Origin: Paludibacteraceae bacterium
GTDB lineage: Bacteria > Bacteroidota > Bacteroidia > Bacteroidales > Paludibacteraceae
Length of the DNA: 33,710 nt
Assembly (NCBI GenBank): GCA_017628395.1
Contig: JAGBZD010000062.1
Coordinates: forward strand, 1 to 33,710
Direction: 5' to 3'
The position numbers and the translations under genes were made by a program. Below the pieces are notes generated by a model. It saw nothing but the letters and a program-made list of their open reading frames with translations, ran no database searches and was not told the DNA's origin. The stretch's first letter is position 1. Every line of letters starts with the position of its first letter. Positions 6,717 through 14,742 of the stretch are shown here, piece by piece.

Positions 6717-6742
6717 AAAATAGTACCCGCGGGTGCTATTTT
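6717..6742 (+). terminator. Terminator of the cobalamin operon
   Basis: AAAATAGTACCC pairs with GGGTGCTATTTT across a GC loop centre, with one G-T wobble, followed by ATTTGTTT. Loop geometry requires opening one or two central pairs. It lies between the DUF4465-like gene and the promoter of the transporter gene. Confidence 0.8.
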
Positions 6743-6743
6743 A

Positions 6744-6775
6744 TTTGTTTAATTCGAATAAAAGCAGTAATTTTG
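6744..6775 (+). promoter_or_regulatory. Promoter of the YidE-like transporter gene
   Basis: TTTG at 6744-6747 and TAatTTTG at 6768-6775 are separated by 20 nt. The start codon follows 25 nt later, giving a short leader. Confidence 0.8.
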
Positions 6776-6800
6776 CAGCCGAATTCAAACAATTGGTCAT

Positions 6801-8462
6801 ATGAATTGGATAAATAGTCTGTTTTTTGGTACGGGAGTTCCCCATTCCATATTTGTGCTTACTTTGGCTATCGCCTGCGGTATTTTTCTCAGTCATCGTT
6901 TGAAAATCAAAGGCATTACATTGGGTATCACATGGATACTCTTTTGTGCTATTGCCTTCTCGCATTTCGGCATGCACCTTGACCCTATGGTAGAAACTTT
7001 TGCCAAAGACTTTGGACTTATTCTATTTGTCTATTCCATTGGTTTGCAAGTAGGTCCGAGTTTCTTCTCTTCGTTTGGCAAGGGAGGTATAAAACTCAAC
7101 TTATTGGCCATGAGCGTTGTGCTATTGGGCTGTGCGACTGCCTATCTTATTCACCTTTTCTCGGGTGTAGATATCGCGACCATGACAGGTGTTTTGTTTG
7201 GTGCTGTGACCAACACTCCTGGTTTGGGTGCTGCGCAACAAGCGTTCTCGGACATCACTGGGCTTACTAACCCTAACATAGCCAGCGGTTACGCCATGGC
7301 ATACCCCTTGGGTGTGGTAGGTATCATTATGGTGATACTCGCTATGCGTTGGATCTTCCGCATAAAAATTGAGCAAGAAGAAGCACGCGTAAAATCCGAA
7401 AGTGAAGTGCAGAAAGAGATTGAATATATTGATATTCTTCTGGCAAATCCACAAGTAGAAGGTACACATATTCGCGATTTGAGCCAATTGTGCCATATGA
7501 ATTTGATTGTATCGCGTTTGGTTCGTCCGAATGGCGAAGATGAGTTACCCGATGTGGACACCGTGTTGCATGTGGGCGACCGTATTCGTGTGGTGGTAGA
7601 TAAAGAGAATGAGAAAAGTGTCCTCTTGTTAGGTATGGAAACTTCTCTCCCCACCGACCACAAAGCGCAAGCACACTTGGTTTCTCGCCATGTGGTAGTA
7701 ACCAAACCCGAACTCAATGGCAAACGCATTGGAGATTTGAATGTACGCGCGACCTACCATGTCTCTATCACGCGTATTCGCCGTGCAGGTATTGAGCTCT
7801 TGGCAACACGCGACTTACACTTGCAACTGGGCGACCGTATCACCGTAGTAGGTGAAGAACGCGCTGTAGAAAAAATAGAAAAACTCTTCGGCAACTCCAC
7901 CAAACGACTTGATATACCCAACTTGGCATCCATTTTCTTAGGCATTGCCATTGGTGTGGCATTGGGTATGCTACCTATTATGTTGCCTGGATTGTCACAA
8001 CCGTTCAAATTGGGTATTGCGGGCGGATCGTTGATTGTAGCTATTTTGTTAGGTTGCTTTGGTCCAAAGTTGCATATTGTCACCTACACGACAAGTAGTG
8101 CTAATCTAATGATTCGCGAAATAGGTATTGCCATGTTCTTAGCGGCAGTGGGCTTTGGCGCAGGCAAGACCTTTATTCCAACCCTCTTGGATGGTGGTTA
8201 TGTGTGGATTGGCTATGGCGTGATTATCACCTTATTGCCACTGCTGATTGTAGGCATTATAGGTCGTGTATGGCTCAAACTGGACTATTTCACCTTAATG
8301 GGACTGATAGCAGGTAGTACCACCGACCCACCTGCTTTGGCATACGCTACCACATTGTCTTCTGCCAATGATCGTGCAGCAGTGGCGTACTCTACCGTGT
8401 ATCCACTGACCATGTTCCTGCGCGTACTGACAGGACAAATGATGATACTATTCTTCTTATAA
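6801..8462 (+). CDS. YidE/YbjL-type (AspT family) transporter with two RCK_C domains
   Basis: The 553-residue inner-membrane protein has the family's arrangement. An N-terminal membrane half (about residues 1-185) contains LILFVYSIGLQVGPSFFSSF and TNTPGLGAAQQ. Two TrkA-C/RCK_C regulatory domains follow (about 205-290 and 295-370), including RIRVVVDKENEK and DRITVVGEERAVEK. A C-terminal membrane half repeats the first (FLAAVGFGAGKTF, GSTTDPPALAY). Length is normal for the family. Relatives include the aspartate:alanine exchanger AspT, but the substrate here cannot be read from sequence. It appears monocistronic, with its own promoter and a terminator at 8483. Confidence 0.88.
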   Translation: MNWINSLFFGTGVPHSIFVLTLAIACGIFLSHRLKIKGITLGITWILFCAIAFSHFGMHLDPMVETFAKDFGLILFVYSIGLQVGPSFFSSFGKGGIKLNLLAMSVVLLGCATAYLIHLFSGVDIATMTGVLFGAVTNTPGLGAAQQAFSDITGLTNPNIASGYAMAYPLGVVGIIMVILAMRWIFRIKIEQEEARVKSESEVQKEIEYIDILLANPQVEGTHIRDLSQLCHMNLIVSRLVRPNGEDELPDVDTVLHVGDRIRVVVDKENEKSVLLLGMETSLPTDHKAQAHLVSRHVVVTKPELNGKRIGDLNVRATYHVSITRIRRAGIELLATRDLHLQLGDRITVVGEERAVEKIEKLFGNSTKRLDIPNLASIFLGIAIGVALGMLPIMLPGLSQPFKLGIAGGSLIVAILLGCFGPKLHIVTYTTSSANLMIREIGIAMFLAAVGFGAGKTFIPTLLDGGYVWIGYGVIITLLPLLIVGIIGRVWLKLDYFTLMGLIAGSTTDPPALAYATTLSSANDRAAVAYSTVYPLTMFLRVLTGQMMILFFL

Positions 8463-8482
8463 CAATCATTTGCTCATTCGCT

Positions 8483-8511
8483 CAGTGGCGCCATACATAT
8501 GTGCGCCACTG
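8483..8511 (+). terminator. Terminator after the YidE-like gene
   Basis: CAGTGGCGC (8483-8491) pairs perfectly with GCGCCACTG (8503-8511) around an 11-nt loop, followed by TTTTGTT. It lies 20 nt after the stop codon. Confidence 0.8.
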
Positions 8512-8610
8512 TTTTGTTATACTCCAAACGATTTGGCACTGATTTTGCTGACTATTTATAAAGAAAAAGGTCAAAAAAGGGAGATTTATAATACAATTAT
8601 TTGTATTATG

Positions 8611-8641
8611 TTGTATATGTGAAGATTTTTTTGTAACTTTG
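8611..8641 (+). promoter_or_regulatory. Promoter of the mlaE-mlaF gene group
   Basis: TTG at 8611-8613 and TAacTTTG at 8634-8641 are separated by 20 nt. A leader of about 100 nt rich in A and C runs to the mlaE start at 8749. Apart from the terminator and this promoter, I see nothing else in the 286-nt gap. Confidence 0.75.
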
Positions 8642-8748
8642 CCGCGAAATTGGGGTAAAAGGACATATACGCTCCAAAAAAAACGATAGCATATAGAAGC
8701 TGTATATCACCAAAGAAACAACAACATTAACAACACAACCGATTACTA

Positions 8749-9489
8749 ATGAACGGAATAGAAAAAATAGGAGAGTATTTCATCCTCATGGGACGCGTCT
8801 TTCGTATGCCCGACCGCTGGCGTATGTTTTGGCGACAAATGAGTAAAGAAATGGAAAAGCAGGGGTTGGAGTCCATACTCATCACTCTGATTGTGAGTGT
8901 GTTTATGGGTGCGATTATGACCCTGCAGACAAAATTAAACACCGAAAATCCTTTGTTACCCGCCTACTCTACTGGTTTGGTAACACGCGATTGTATCTTG
9001 CTGGAGTTCTCCAGCACCATCCTCTGCTTGCTATTAGCAGGAAAGGTGGGCAGTAACATCGCATCCGAAATTGGCACCATGCGTATCACAGAGCAAATTG
9101 ACGCTATGGAAATCATGGGAGTAAATTCAGCCAACTATTTGATACTGCCAAAAATAGTAGCATTTATGGTTATGATGCCTCTATTGGTAACCCTGTCCAT
9201 GTTCATGGGATTGCTGGGCGGTTATGGCATTAGCGCGATTACCAATGTATTACCCATATCAGAGTATCTGCTGGGCATTCAGTATGCGTTTATACCATTC
9301 TATGTGTGGTACTCATTCATTAAGACCATTATATTCGCCTTCGTGATAGCCAGCATGTCCTCCTACTACGGTTACTATGCAAGAGGCGGCGCATTGGAAG
9401 TAGGTAAAGCCAGTACGAAAGCCGTGGTTAACAGCAGCATCGTAATTTTGCTACTGGATGTCGTACTGACCAACCTGATGCTTAACTAA
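8749..9489 (+). CDS. mlaE: MlaE-family ABC transporter permease
   Basis: The 246-residue inner-membrane permease belongs to the MlaE/YrbE family, which moves phospholipid between inner and outer membranes. Visible features are ESILITLIVSVFMGAIMTLQ (first membrane helix), GLVTRDCILLEF, LLLAGKVGSNIASEIGTMR, the family signature EQIDAMEIMGVN, and several later helices ending in IVILLLDVVLTNLML. Length is typical. The ATPase partner follows 28 nt downstream. No MlaD (MCE-domain) gene is adjacent. Confidence 0.93.
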   Translation: MNGIEKIGEYFILMGRVFRMPDRWRMFWRQMSKEMEKQGLESILITLIVSVFMGAIMTLQTKLNTENPLLPAYSTGLVTRDCILLEFSSTILCLLLAGKVGSNIASEIGTMRITEQIDAMEIMGVNSANYLILPKIVAFMVMMPLLVTLSMFMGLLGGYGISAITNVLPISEYLLGIQYAFIPFYVWYSFIKTIIFAFVIASMSSYYGYYARGGALEVGKASTKAVVNSSIVILLLDVVLTNLMLN

Positions 9490-9490
9490 C

Positions 9491-9511
9491 ATTCTTAATT
9501 CGCAATTCTAA
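9491..9511 (+). repeat. Period-7 repeat in the mlaE-mlaF gap (ATTCTTA type)
   Basis: Three heptamers, ATTCTTA, ATTCGCA and ATTCTAA, fill the short space between the two genes, directly after the mlaE stop codon. Confidence 0.6.
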
Positions 9512-9517
9512 ATCGTC

Positions 9518-10288
9518 ATGATTCAAGTAAAAGATATAGTCAAGAGTTTTGAAGGGAATGTGGTGCTTAACCATGTTTCTGCTGACTTTGAAGACGGAAA
9601 AGTAAATATGATTATTGGTCAGTCGGGAAGCGGAAAGACTGTGCTGATGAAATCAATGATCGGGTTACACCAGATTGATGCAGGAAAAATCATCTTTGAC
9701 ACAAGAAATGGTCAAGAGAATTTGGCTGAAATGCAAGAGAAAGAGGTGCGAATGTTGCACCGTGAGGTGGGAATGTTGTTTCAAGGTTCTGCATTGTTTG
9801 ATAGCATGACCGTGCAAGAAAATGTGATGTACCCATTAGAAATGTTCTCAGACATGTCGCATGATGAGATGATTGCACGAGTACGCTTTTGTTTGGAGCG
9901 CGTGAATATGCCCGAAAGAGCATTTGAATTGATGCCCAGCGAGATAAGTGGCGGTATGCAAAAGCGCGTAGCGATTGCCCGAGCGATTGCCCTCAACCCC
10001 CGCTACCTCTTCTGCGATGAACCCAACTCTGGACTTGACCCAAAAACAAGCCTCGTCATTGACCAACTAATTCAAGACATCACACAAGAGTACGGCATCT
10101 GCACTATCGTCAATAGCCACGATATGAACTCCATCATGGAGATTGGCGACAACATCGTATTCCTCCGTAATGGCGTGAAAGAATGGCAGGGGAGCAGACA
10201 TGATATCTTCCACGCGGAGAATGAAGCACTTAATGACTTCGTTTTCGCAAGTGATTTATTTAAGAAAATCAAAGCCGCCAATGTATAA
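9518..10288 (+). CDS. mlaF: MlaF-family ABC transporter ATP-binding protein
   Basis: The 256-residue ATPase has Walker A GQSGSGKT at 34-41, the Q-loop Gln at about 89, the signature SGGMQ at 144-148, Walker B YLFCDEP at 163-169 and the H-loop His at about 201. It pairs with the upstream MlaE permease to power lipid transport across the envelope. Its last codons overlap the start of the next small gene by 8 nt, so translation of the two is probably coupled. Confidence 0.93.
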   Translation: MIQVKDIVKSFEGNVVLNHVSADFEDGKVNMIIGQSGSGKTVLMKSMIGLHQIDAGKIIFDTRNGQENLAEMQEKEVRMLHREVGMLFQGSALFDSMTVQENVMYPLEMFSDMSHDEMIARVRFCLERVNMPERAFELMPSEISGGMQKRVAIARAIALNPRYLFCDEPNSGLDPKTSLVIDQLIQDITQEYGICTIVNSHDMNSIMEIGDNIVFLRNGVKEWQGSRHDIFHAENEALNDFVFASDLFKKIKAANV

Positions 10289-10586
10289 ACGATTGCTCTA
10301 TATACTATTATTGCTTGCTGCAACAACTATTGCTGCTCAAAAAAAGCCTGCACGCGTACCCGCTTATCATGGTTTGATTGAGCGTATCCAACCCAATGGC
10401 GATACGGTGTATGTTCGATTACACGGAGACGAACGCCGACATTGGATGACATTGGCAGATGGCAAAACACTGGTAAAAGAAAACAAAAAAGGATATATAT
10501 GCTACGCCAAAAAGAAAAAAAGCGGAATAATCGTAGCTACTTGTAAGAAAGTGAAAGGAAAAAACAAAAAAGAGAAAAATATTTAA
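10281..10586 (+). CDS. Secreted free-standing M6-propeptide-like protein
   Basis: Start ATG 10281 overlaps the mlaF end and gives a clear signal peptide (MYKRLLYILLLLAATTIAAQ). The frame itself is open further upstream from 10200. The 101-residue product resembles the propeptide of the protease encoded next. Both share a pattern of QP.G, then a GDE followed by HW (here) or HFHW (protease), then .T...G. An example is RIQPNGDTVYVRLHGDERRHW here against KTQPDGSQITIYQNGDEHFH in the protease. The C-terminus is very Lys-rich (KKVKGKNKKEKN). It ends only 4 nt before the protease start. An inhibitor or folding-helper role for the protease is inference. No enzyme motif is present. Confidence 0.7.
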   Translation: MYKRLLYILLLLAATTIAAQKKPARVPAYHGLIERIQPNGDTVYVRLHGDERRHWMTLADGKTLVKENKKGYICYAKKKKSGIIVATCKKVKGKNKKEKNI

Positions 10587-10590
10587 CGAA

Positions 10591-12213
10591 ATGAAAAAAA
10601 TAGGATTTATCGTATTATTAACTGCAATGGTATGCTCTGCATGGGCGATACCTGCACGCAGAGGTGGTGTAGTAAAGACACAACCAGATGGGAGTCAAAT
10701 CACCATATATCAAAATGGTGATGAACATTTTCATTGGCAGACCAACGAAAAGGGCGAGTGGTTAACAATAGATGCTGATGGTTTCTTCCGCGTAACCGAA
10801 GCGTTAAGCGCAAAAGAGATTCAAGCAAGACGAATGGCTTCTTCTAAGCGCGTGGAATACAGAGCTACACCACTAAACATTGCCCCACGCGGATTGGTGA
10901 TATTAGTTAACTTTACAGATATAGCTTTCGAAACCAGCAAAGCCGAACTTGACAGCATGCTGATAGGCAAGAACTACACACGCGACTACTCCTATACATA
11001 TAGAGGGAAGACATACAGAGTGACTTCGAACGGTTCAGCGCGTCAGTATTTTGAGGACGCATCCTTTGGTCAATACAATCCACAGTTGGATGTAGTGGGC
11101 CCAGTGACTGTGAGCAAGGCATCCACCTATTATGGAGGAAACAACTCCGCGGGCAACGATAAATACCCAGAAGTTATGATTAAAGAGGCATGCGAATTGG
11201 TGAACGACAGCGTAGATTATAGTCTATACGACAACGACAATGATGGTTATGTGGACTTCGTATATGTGATTTATGCTGGTTATGGCGAGGCTGATGGCGG
11301 TGGAGATGATACCATTTGGCCACATGCATGGTACCTCTATTCGGCTGCTGGAAGAAAATGCGAAGTAGATGGCAAGAAAATCGACTTGTATGCTTGTGGC
11401 AACGAATTGGATTACTATACGAAGCACCATACAGGCATCGGCACCTTCTGCCATGAGTTTAGTCATGTCTTAGGCTTACCCGACTTATATACAACTGAAG
11501 GAGAAACACACAAGACACTCGGAGAATGGTCTATTTTGGATTATGGACCTTATAATAACGATGGCAACACGCCTCCTACTTATTCTGCATACGAGCGATT
11601 CTTCATGGGTTGGCTGACACCAGAACTGATCGTTGACTCTGCGAACATTGTCTTGAAGGAACTAAATAATAGTCAACATGCACTGCTGATTAGCGAAACC
11701 GACCAACACAACTTAATAGGCAATGACCCTAACCCCGCAAATTTCTATCTGTTAGAAAACCGTCAAAAGGAAGGCTGGGATGAATATTTACCAGGGCACG
11801 GATTGATGATAACACATGTGCAATATAATGACAACTCTTGGCTCCAAAACACGGTAAACAATTCATCCAATCGCATGGGAGTGGATTTGATAGAAGCTGA
11901 CGGGAAAGAACCTGATTATGACAGCAATGGATATAGTGGCAAGCCTGGTGACTTATTTCCAGCAGGTGCAAAACAATACATGGAGATTGACAACCACGAA
12001 ATAGAAGAGATTAAGGAAGATAATGGAATTATCACCTTCAAATACAAAGGCGGCGTGATTGATACTGCCATCGAAGATATTGCTTCAAACGAGGAGATAA
12101 TTGCCATATACAATGTATTGGGACAAAAGTTACCTACCCACCGTATAGAAGACTTGACACATGGCACTTACATTGTAAAGACTGCTACGGGAACCAAGAA
12201 AATCGCGCTCTAA
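10591..12213 (+). CDS. M6 family zinc metalloprotease with T9SS sorting tail
   Basis: The 540-residue protein has a signal peptide (to about AWA, residue 19) and a propeptide of about 20-85 (GGVVKTQPDGSQ ... DADGFFRV). The M6 catalytic domain carries the zinc motif HEFSHVLGLPD, with His288, Glu289, His292 and Asp298. A calcium-site-like DNDNDGYVDF lies near residue 215. The C-terminal 50 residues (AIYNVLGQKLP ... DLTHGTYIVKTATGTKKIAL) match a type IX secretion sorting domain, so the enzyme is probably exported to the surface or medium. Relatives include immune inhibitor A-type proteases. The preceding gene encodes a separate propeptide-like protein, and xth begins 1 nt after the stop. Confidence 0.9.
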   Translation: MKKIGFIVLLTAMVCSAWAIPARRGGVVKTQPDGSQITIYQNGDEHFHWQTNEKGEWLTIDADGFFRVTEALSAKEIQARRMASSKRVEYRATPLNIAPRGLVILVNFTDIAFETSKAELDSMLIGKNYTRDYSYTYRGKTYRVTSNGSARQYFEDASFGQYNPQLDVVGPVTVSKASTYYGGNNSAGNDKYPEVMIKEACELVNDSVDYSLYDNDNDGYVDFVYVIYAGYGEADGGGDDTIWPHAWYLYSAAGRKCEVDGKKIDLYACGNELDYYTKHHTGIGTFCHEFSHVLGLPDLYTTEGETHKTLGEWSILDYGPYNNDGNTPPTYSAYERFFMGWLTPELIVDSANIVLKELNNSQHALLISETDQHNLIGNDPNPANFYLLENRQKEGWDEYLPGHGLMITHVQYNDNSWLQNTVNNSSNRMGVDLIEADGKEPDYDSNGYSGKPGDLFPAGAKQYMEIDNHEIEEIKEDNGIITFKYKGGVIDTAIEDIASNEEIIAIYNVLGQKLPTHRIEDLTHGTYIVKTATGTKKIAL

Positions 12214-12214
12214 C

Positions 12215-12976
12215 ATGAAAATCATTTCCTATAACCTCAATGGTATCCGCAGCGCCATCAGCAAGGGCTTGTTTGATTGGCTGGCAGTGGAGCAACCCGA
12301 TGTATTTTGCATACAAGAAAGCAAAGCACAGCCCGACCAAATAGATGTGATGACCATGCAAGAGTTAGGTTATCAGAGCTATATCCACTCAGCTGAGAAG
12401 AAGGGTTACTCGGGCGTAGCCATTTTCACGCGTATTCAGCCCGACCGCGTGGTGGTGGGTATGGGTAATCCGAAATACGACTGCCAAGGTCGCGTCATTC
12501 GTGCCGACTATGGCGATGTGACGGTTATTTGCGTGTATATCCCATCGGGTGAAGCCGAAGGACCTAAATACGAATACAAGATGGACTTCTTGGCGGACTT
12601 CATCGTGTGGATTAACGAACTGCGCAAAGAGCGTCCCAATATTGTCGTTTGCGGAGACTACAATATTGCGCACAAGCCCATTGACATCAATCACCCCGAA
12701 CGACAAGTGGGCGTGAGCGGCTTCCTTCCCGAAGAGCGTGCATGGTTGGATCAATGGGAAGCATGTGGCATGCTGGACACCTTCCGCATGTTCGACCAGA
12801 GTGGCGAGAAATACAGTTGGTGGAGTTTCCGCGCGGCATCCAGAGCAAGAAATGTAGGTTGGCGTATTGACTACCATTGGGTGAGCGAACCAATGCGCGA
12901 GCGCATCAAGGAGGCTAAGATTCTCGCCGAAGTAGTACATTCCGACCATTGCCCTGTGGCTATAACAATAGAGTAA
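12215..12976 (+). CDS. xth: Exodeoxyribonuclease III / AP endonuclease
   Basis: This 253-residue enzyme of the exonuclease III family cuts at abasic sites and trims 3' ends in base-excision repair. Catalytic motifs are present: Asn7/Asn9 in ISYNLNGIRS, Glu35 in CIQESK, Asp148 and Asn150 in VVCGDYNIAH, Asp219 in WRIDYHW, and Asp244-His245 in SDHCPV. Length is typical. It begins immediately after the M6 protease stop codon and looks cotranscribed with it, although the functions are unrelated. Confidence 0.95.
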   Translation: MKIISYNLNGIRSAISKGLFDWLAVEQPDVFCIQESKAQPDQIDVMTMQELGYQSYIHSAEKKGYSGVAIFTRIQPDRVVVGMGNPKYDCQGRVIRADYGDVTVICVYIPSGEAEGPKYEYKMDFLADFIVWINELRKERPNIVVCGDYNIAHKPIDINHPERQVGVSGFLPEERAWLDQWEACGMLDTFRMFDQSGEKYSWWSFRAASRARNVGWRIDYHWVSEPMRERIKEAKILAEVVHSDHCPVAITIE

Positions 12977-12988
12977 ATTTCAGCAGAG

Positions 12989-13010
12989 GATAAGCCGAAG
13001 ATAAGCCGAA
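12989..13010 (+). repeat. Tandem 11-mer before lptB
   Basis: GATAAGCCGAA occurs twice in tandem and is followed by a partial third unit (GATAGAA) just upstream of the lptB start codon at 13019. Its position in the ribosome-loading region suggests it could affect translation if copy number varies. Confidence 0.6.
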
Positions 13011-13018
13011 GATAGAAT

Positions 13019-13765
13019 ATGGATAAACTGAGAACAGAACATTTGTACAAGAAGTACGGCAAGCGCACCGTAGTGAACGATGTGAGCATCTACCTTGAGC
13101 AAGGTGAGATTGTGGGTTTGCTGGGTCCAAACGGTGCGGGCAAAACCACCACATTCTACATGACAACAGGTTTGGTCTTGCCCAATAGTGGAAAAATATT
13201 CCTCAACGACTTGGATATTTCCAATATGCCTATGTACCGCCGTGCAAAATTGGGCATTGGCTACTTACCTCAGGAGGCAAGCGTTTTCCGCAAGATGACG
13301 GTAGAGGATAATATCCGTTCGGTGTTGGAGATGACCGATTTCAGCAAAGAGTATCAGCAGGAGAAACTGGAGCAACTCATCAAGGAGTTCAACCTCGGTC
13401 ATGTCCGCCAGAATATCGGCGACCGTCTTTCGGGAGGTGAACGCCGCCGTACTGAGATTGCGCGCTGCTTGGCGATTGAGCCCAAGTTTGTGATGCTTGA
13501 TGAGCCATTTGCGGGTGTGGACCCTATTGCTGTGCAAGAGATTCAGGATGTGGTTTGGCGATTGAAAGATAAGAATATCGGTATCCTCATCACAGACCAC
13601 AATGTGGACGAGACGCTGATGATCACCGACCGCGCGTACCTCTTGTTCGAAGGCAAAATCCTCTTCCACGGCACCCCCGAAGAACTCGCTGCCAACCCAG
13701 TAGTGAGAAAGAACTACCTCGGTCGCGATTTTGAGCTAAAGAAGAAAACAAGAGTAGAAGAATGA
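13019..13765 (+). CDS. lptB: LPS export ABC transporter ATP-binding protein LptB
   Basis: The 248-residue ATPase drives lipopolysaccharide extraction from the inner membrane with LptFG. Walker A GPNGAGKT is at 36-43, the signature LSGGE at 137-141 and Walker B FVMLDEP at 157-163. The LptB-typical segment [19 protein letters not shown] is near 81-99, and [10 protein letters not shown] holds the switch His. Length and motifs are standard. It starts an envelope-polysaccharide gene run and overlaps the next gene by 4 nt. Confidence 0.95.
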   Translation: MDKLRTEHLYKKYGKRTVVNDVSIYLEQGEIVGLLGPNGAGKTTTFYMTTGLVLPNSGKIFLNDLDISNMPMYRRAKLGIGYLPQEASVFRKMTVEDNIRSVLEMTDFSKEYQQEKLEQLIKEFNLGHVRQNIGDRLSGGERRRTEIARCLAIEPKFVMLDEPFAGVDPIAVQEIQDVVWRLKDKNIGILITDHNVDETLMITDRAYLLFEGKILFHGTPEELAANPVVRKNYLGRDFELKKKTRVEE

Positions 13766-14742
13766 AGTTGATACGCTACATATATTTTCTTCTCTTACAC
13801 ATACTATGTGTTAGTTGCCACTATACTCCTACTTTACATGTGCCAGTACACCCTTGTAGTCCCTTGCCTAATAGCGGACTTGCATGTGCTACAGCATGCG
13901 AGTTTAATGGGAAAGGATATGTTTTTGGAGGTAGGACACAAAATGGAAACTACACAAATAATTTATGGGAGTATAATCCACAAACAGATGATTGGACACA
14001 GATCAGCACATTCCCAGGCAAAGCACGTGTAAATGCCATAATGGTATCTGATGGTGAGTCAATATATGTCGGATTAGGGTTTTCAAAAGGAAGGGTATAT
14101 GTAGATAGTTGTTATTTACAAGACTTTTGGCGCTTCACACCCGAAGATGGCCAATGGGAAAAGTTGGCTCCCTACCCCTCTACAAACACGATACGAGGAG
14201 TTCCATATGTATTAAATCAACATATATACATCGCTTGCGGTACTGGCTGGTCACATACTAATGAATTGACATGTTATGATATCAGAACCAACCAATGGAG
14301 TATTATCAATCCTCACGAATCTCGTATTGATGCCCGCTTTGGAGGTGCAGGTGGTGTTTGTAAGGGGCGTTGCTTCTTCGGGACTGGTTTAAATAGAAAG
14401 AATACTTGTCAATGGTACGAAATAGATTTGCCAAATGATGAATGGTTCGTACGATCATCTATTCCTTGTAAGGGACGCACATTATGCGCTTATTGCGCAA
14501 CAGATGAATACATTTATCTCTTTGGAGGGCGTTATTTTGCTGGAGAACATACTGGTGGCGAAGTATTTGGCGATTATATGCGTTATCATATACTAAACGA
14601 TTGCTGGGAATTTTGCGGTGCTATGCCAAGCGGACGAGCAGAGAATATGATTGCTTTTACCATAAATGGAAAAGTATATTATGGCTTGGGGGAAAATGAA
14701 AATGGGCAATTAATAAACAAACTTTATCGCATTGAAGAATAA
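13762..14742 (+). CDS. Kelch-repeat lipoprotein
   Basis: The 326-residue protein begins with a lipoprotein signal (ILCVS before a Cys at about residue 19). The rest is Kelch-type beta-propeller repeats. Examples are [13 protein letters not shown] then [28 protein letters not shown] then [39 protein letters not shown] and [12 protein letters not shown]. It is probably anchored in the outer or inner membrane facing the periplasm or surface. It overlaps lptB by 4 nt and the following gene by 11 nt, so it belongs to the same operon. No catalytic residues are recognisable; a scaffolding role in glycan export is a guess. Confidence 0.75.
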   Translation: MKLIRYIYFLLLHILCVSCHYTPTLHVPVHPCSPLPNSGLACATACEFNGKGYVFGGRTQNGNYTNNLWEYNPQTDDWTQISTFPGKARVNAIMVSDGESIYVGLGFSKGRVYVDSCYLQDFWRFTPEDGQWEKLAPYPSTNTIRGVPYVLNQHIYIACGTGWSHTNELTCYDIRTNQWSIINPHESRIDARFGGAGGVCKGRCFFGTGLNRKNTCQWYEIDLPNDEWFVRSSIPCKGRTLCAYCATDEYIYLFGGRYFAGEHTGGEVFGDYMRYHILNDCWEFCGAMPSGRAENMIAFTINGKVYYGLGENENGQLINKLYRIEE

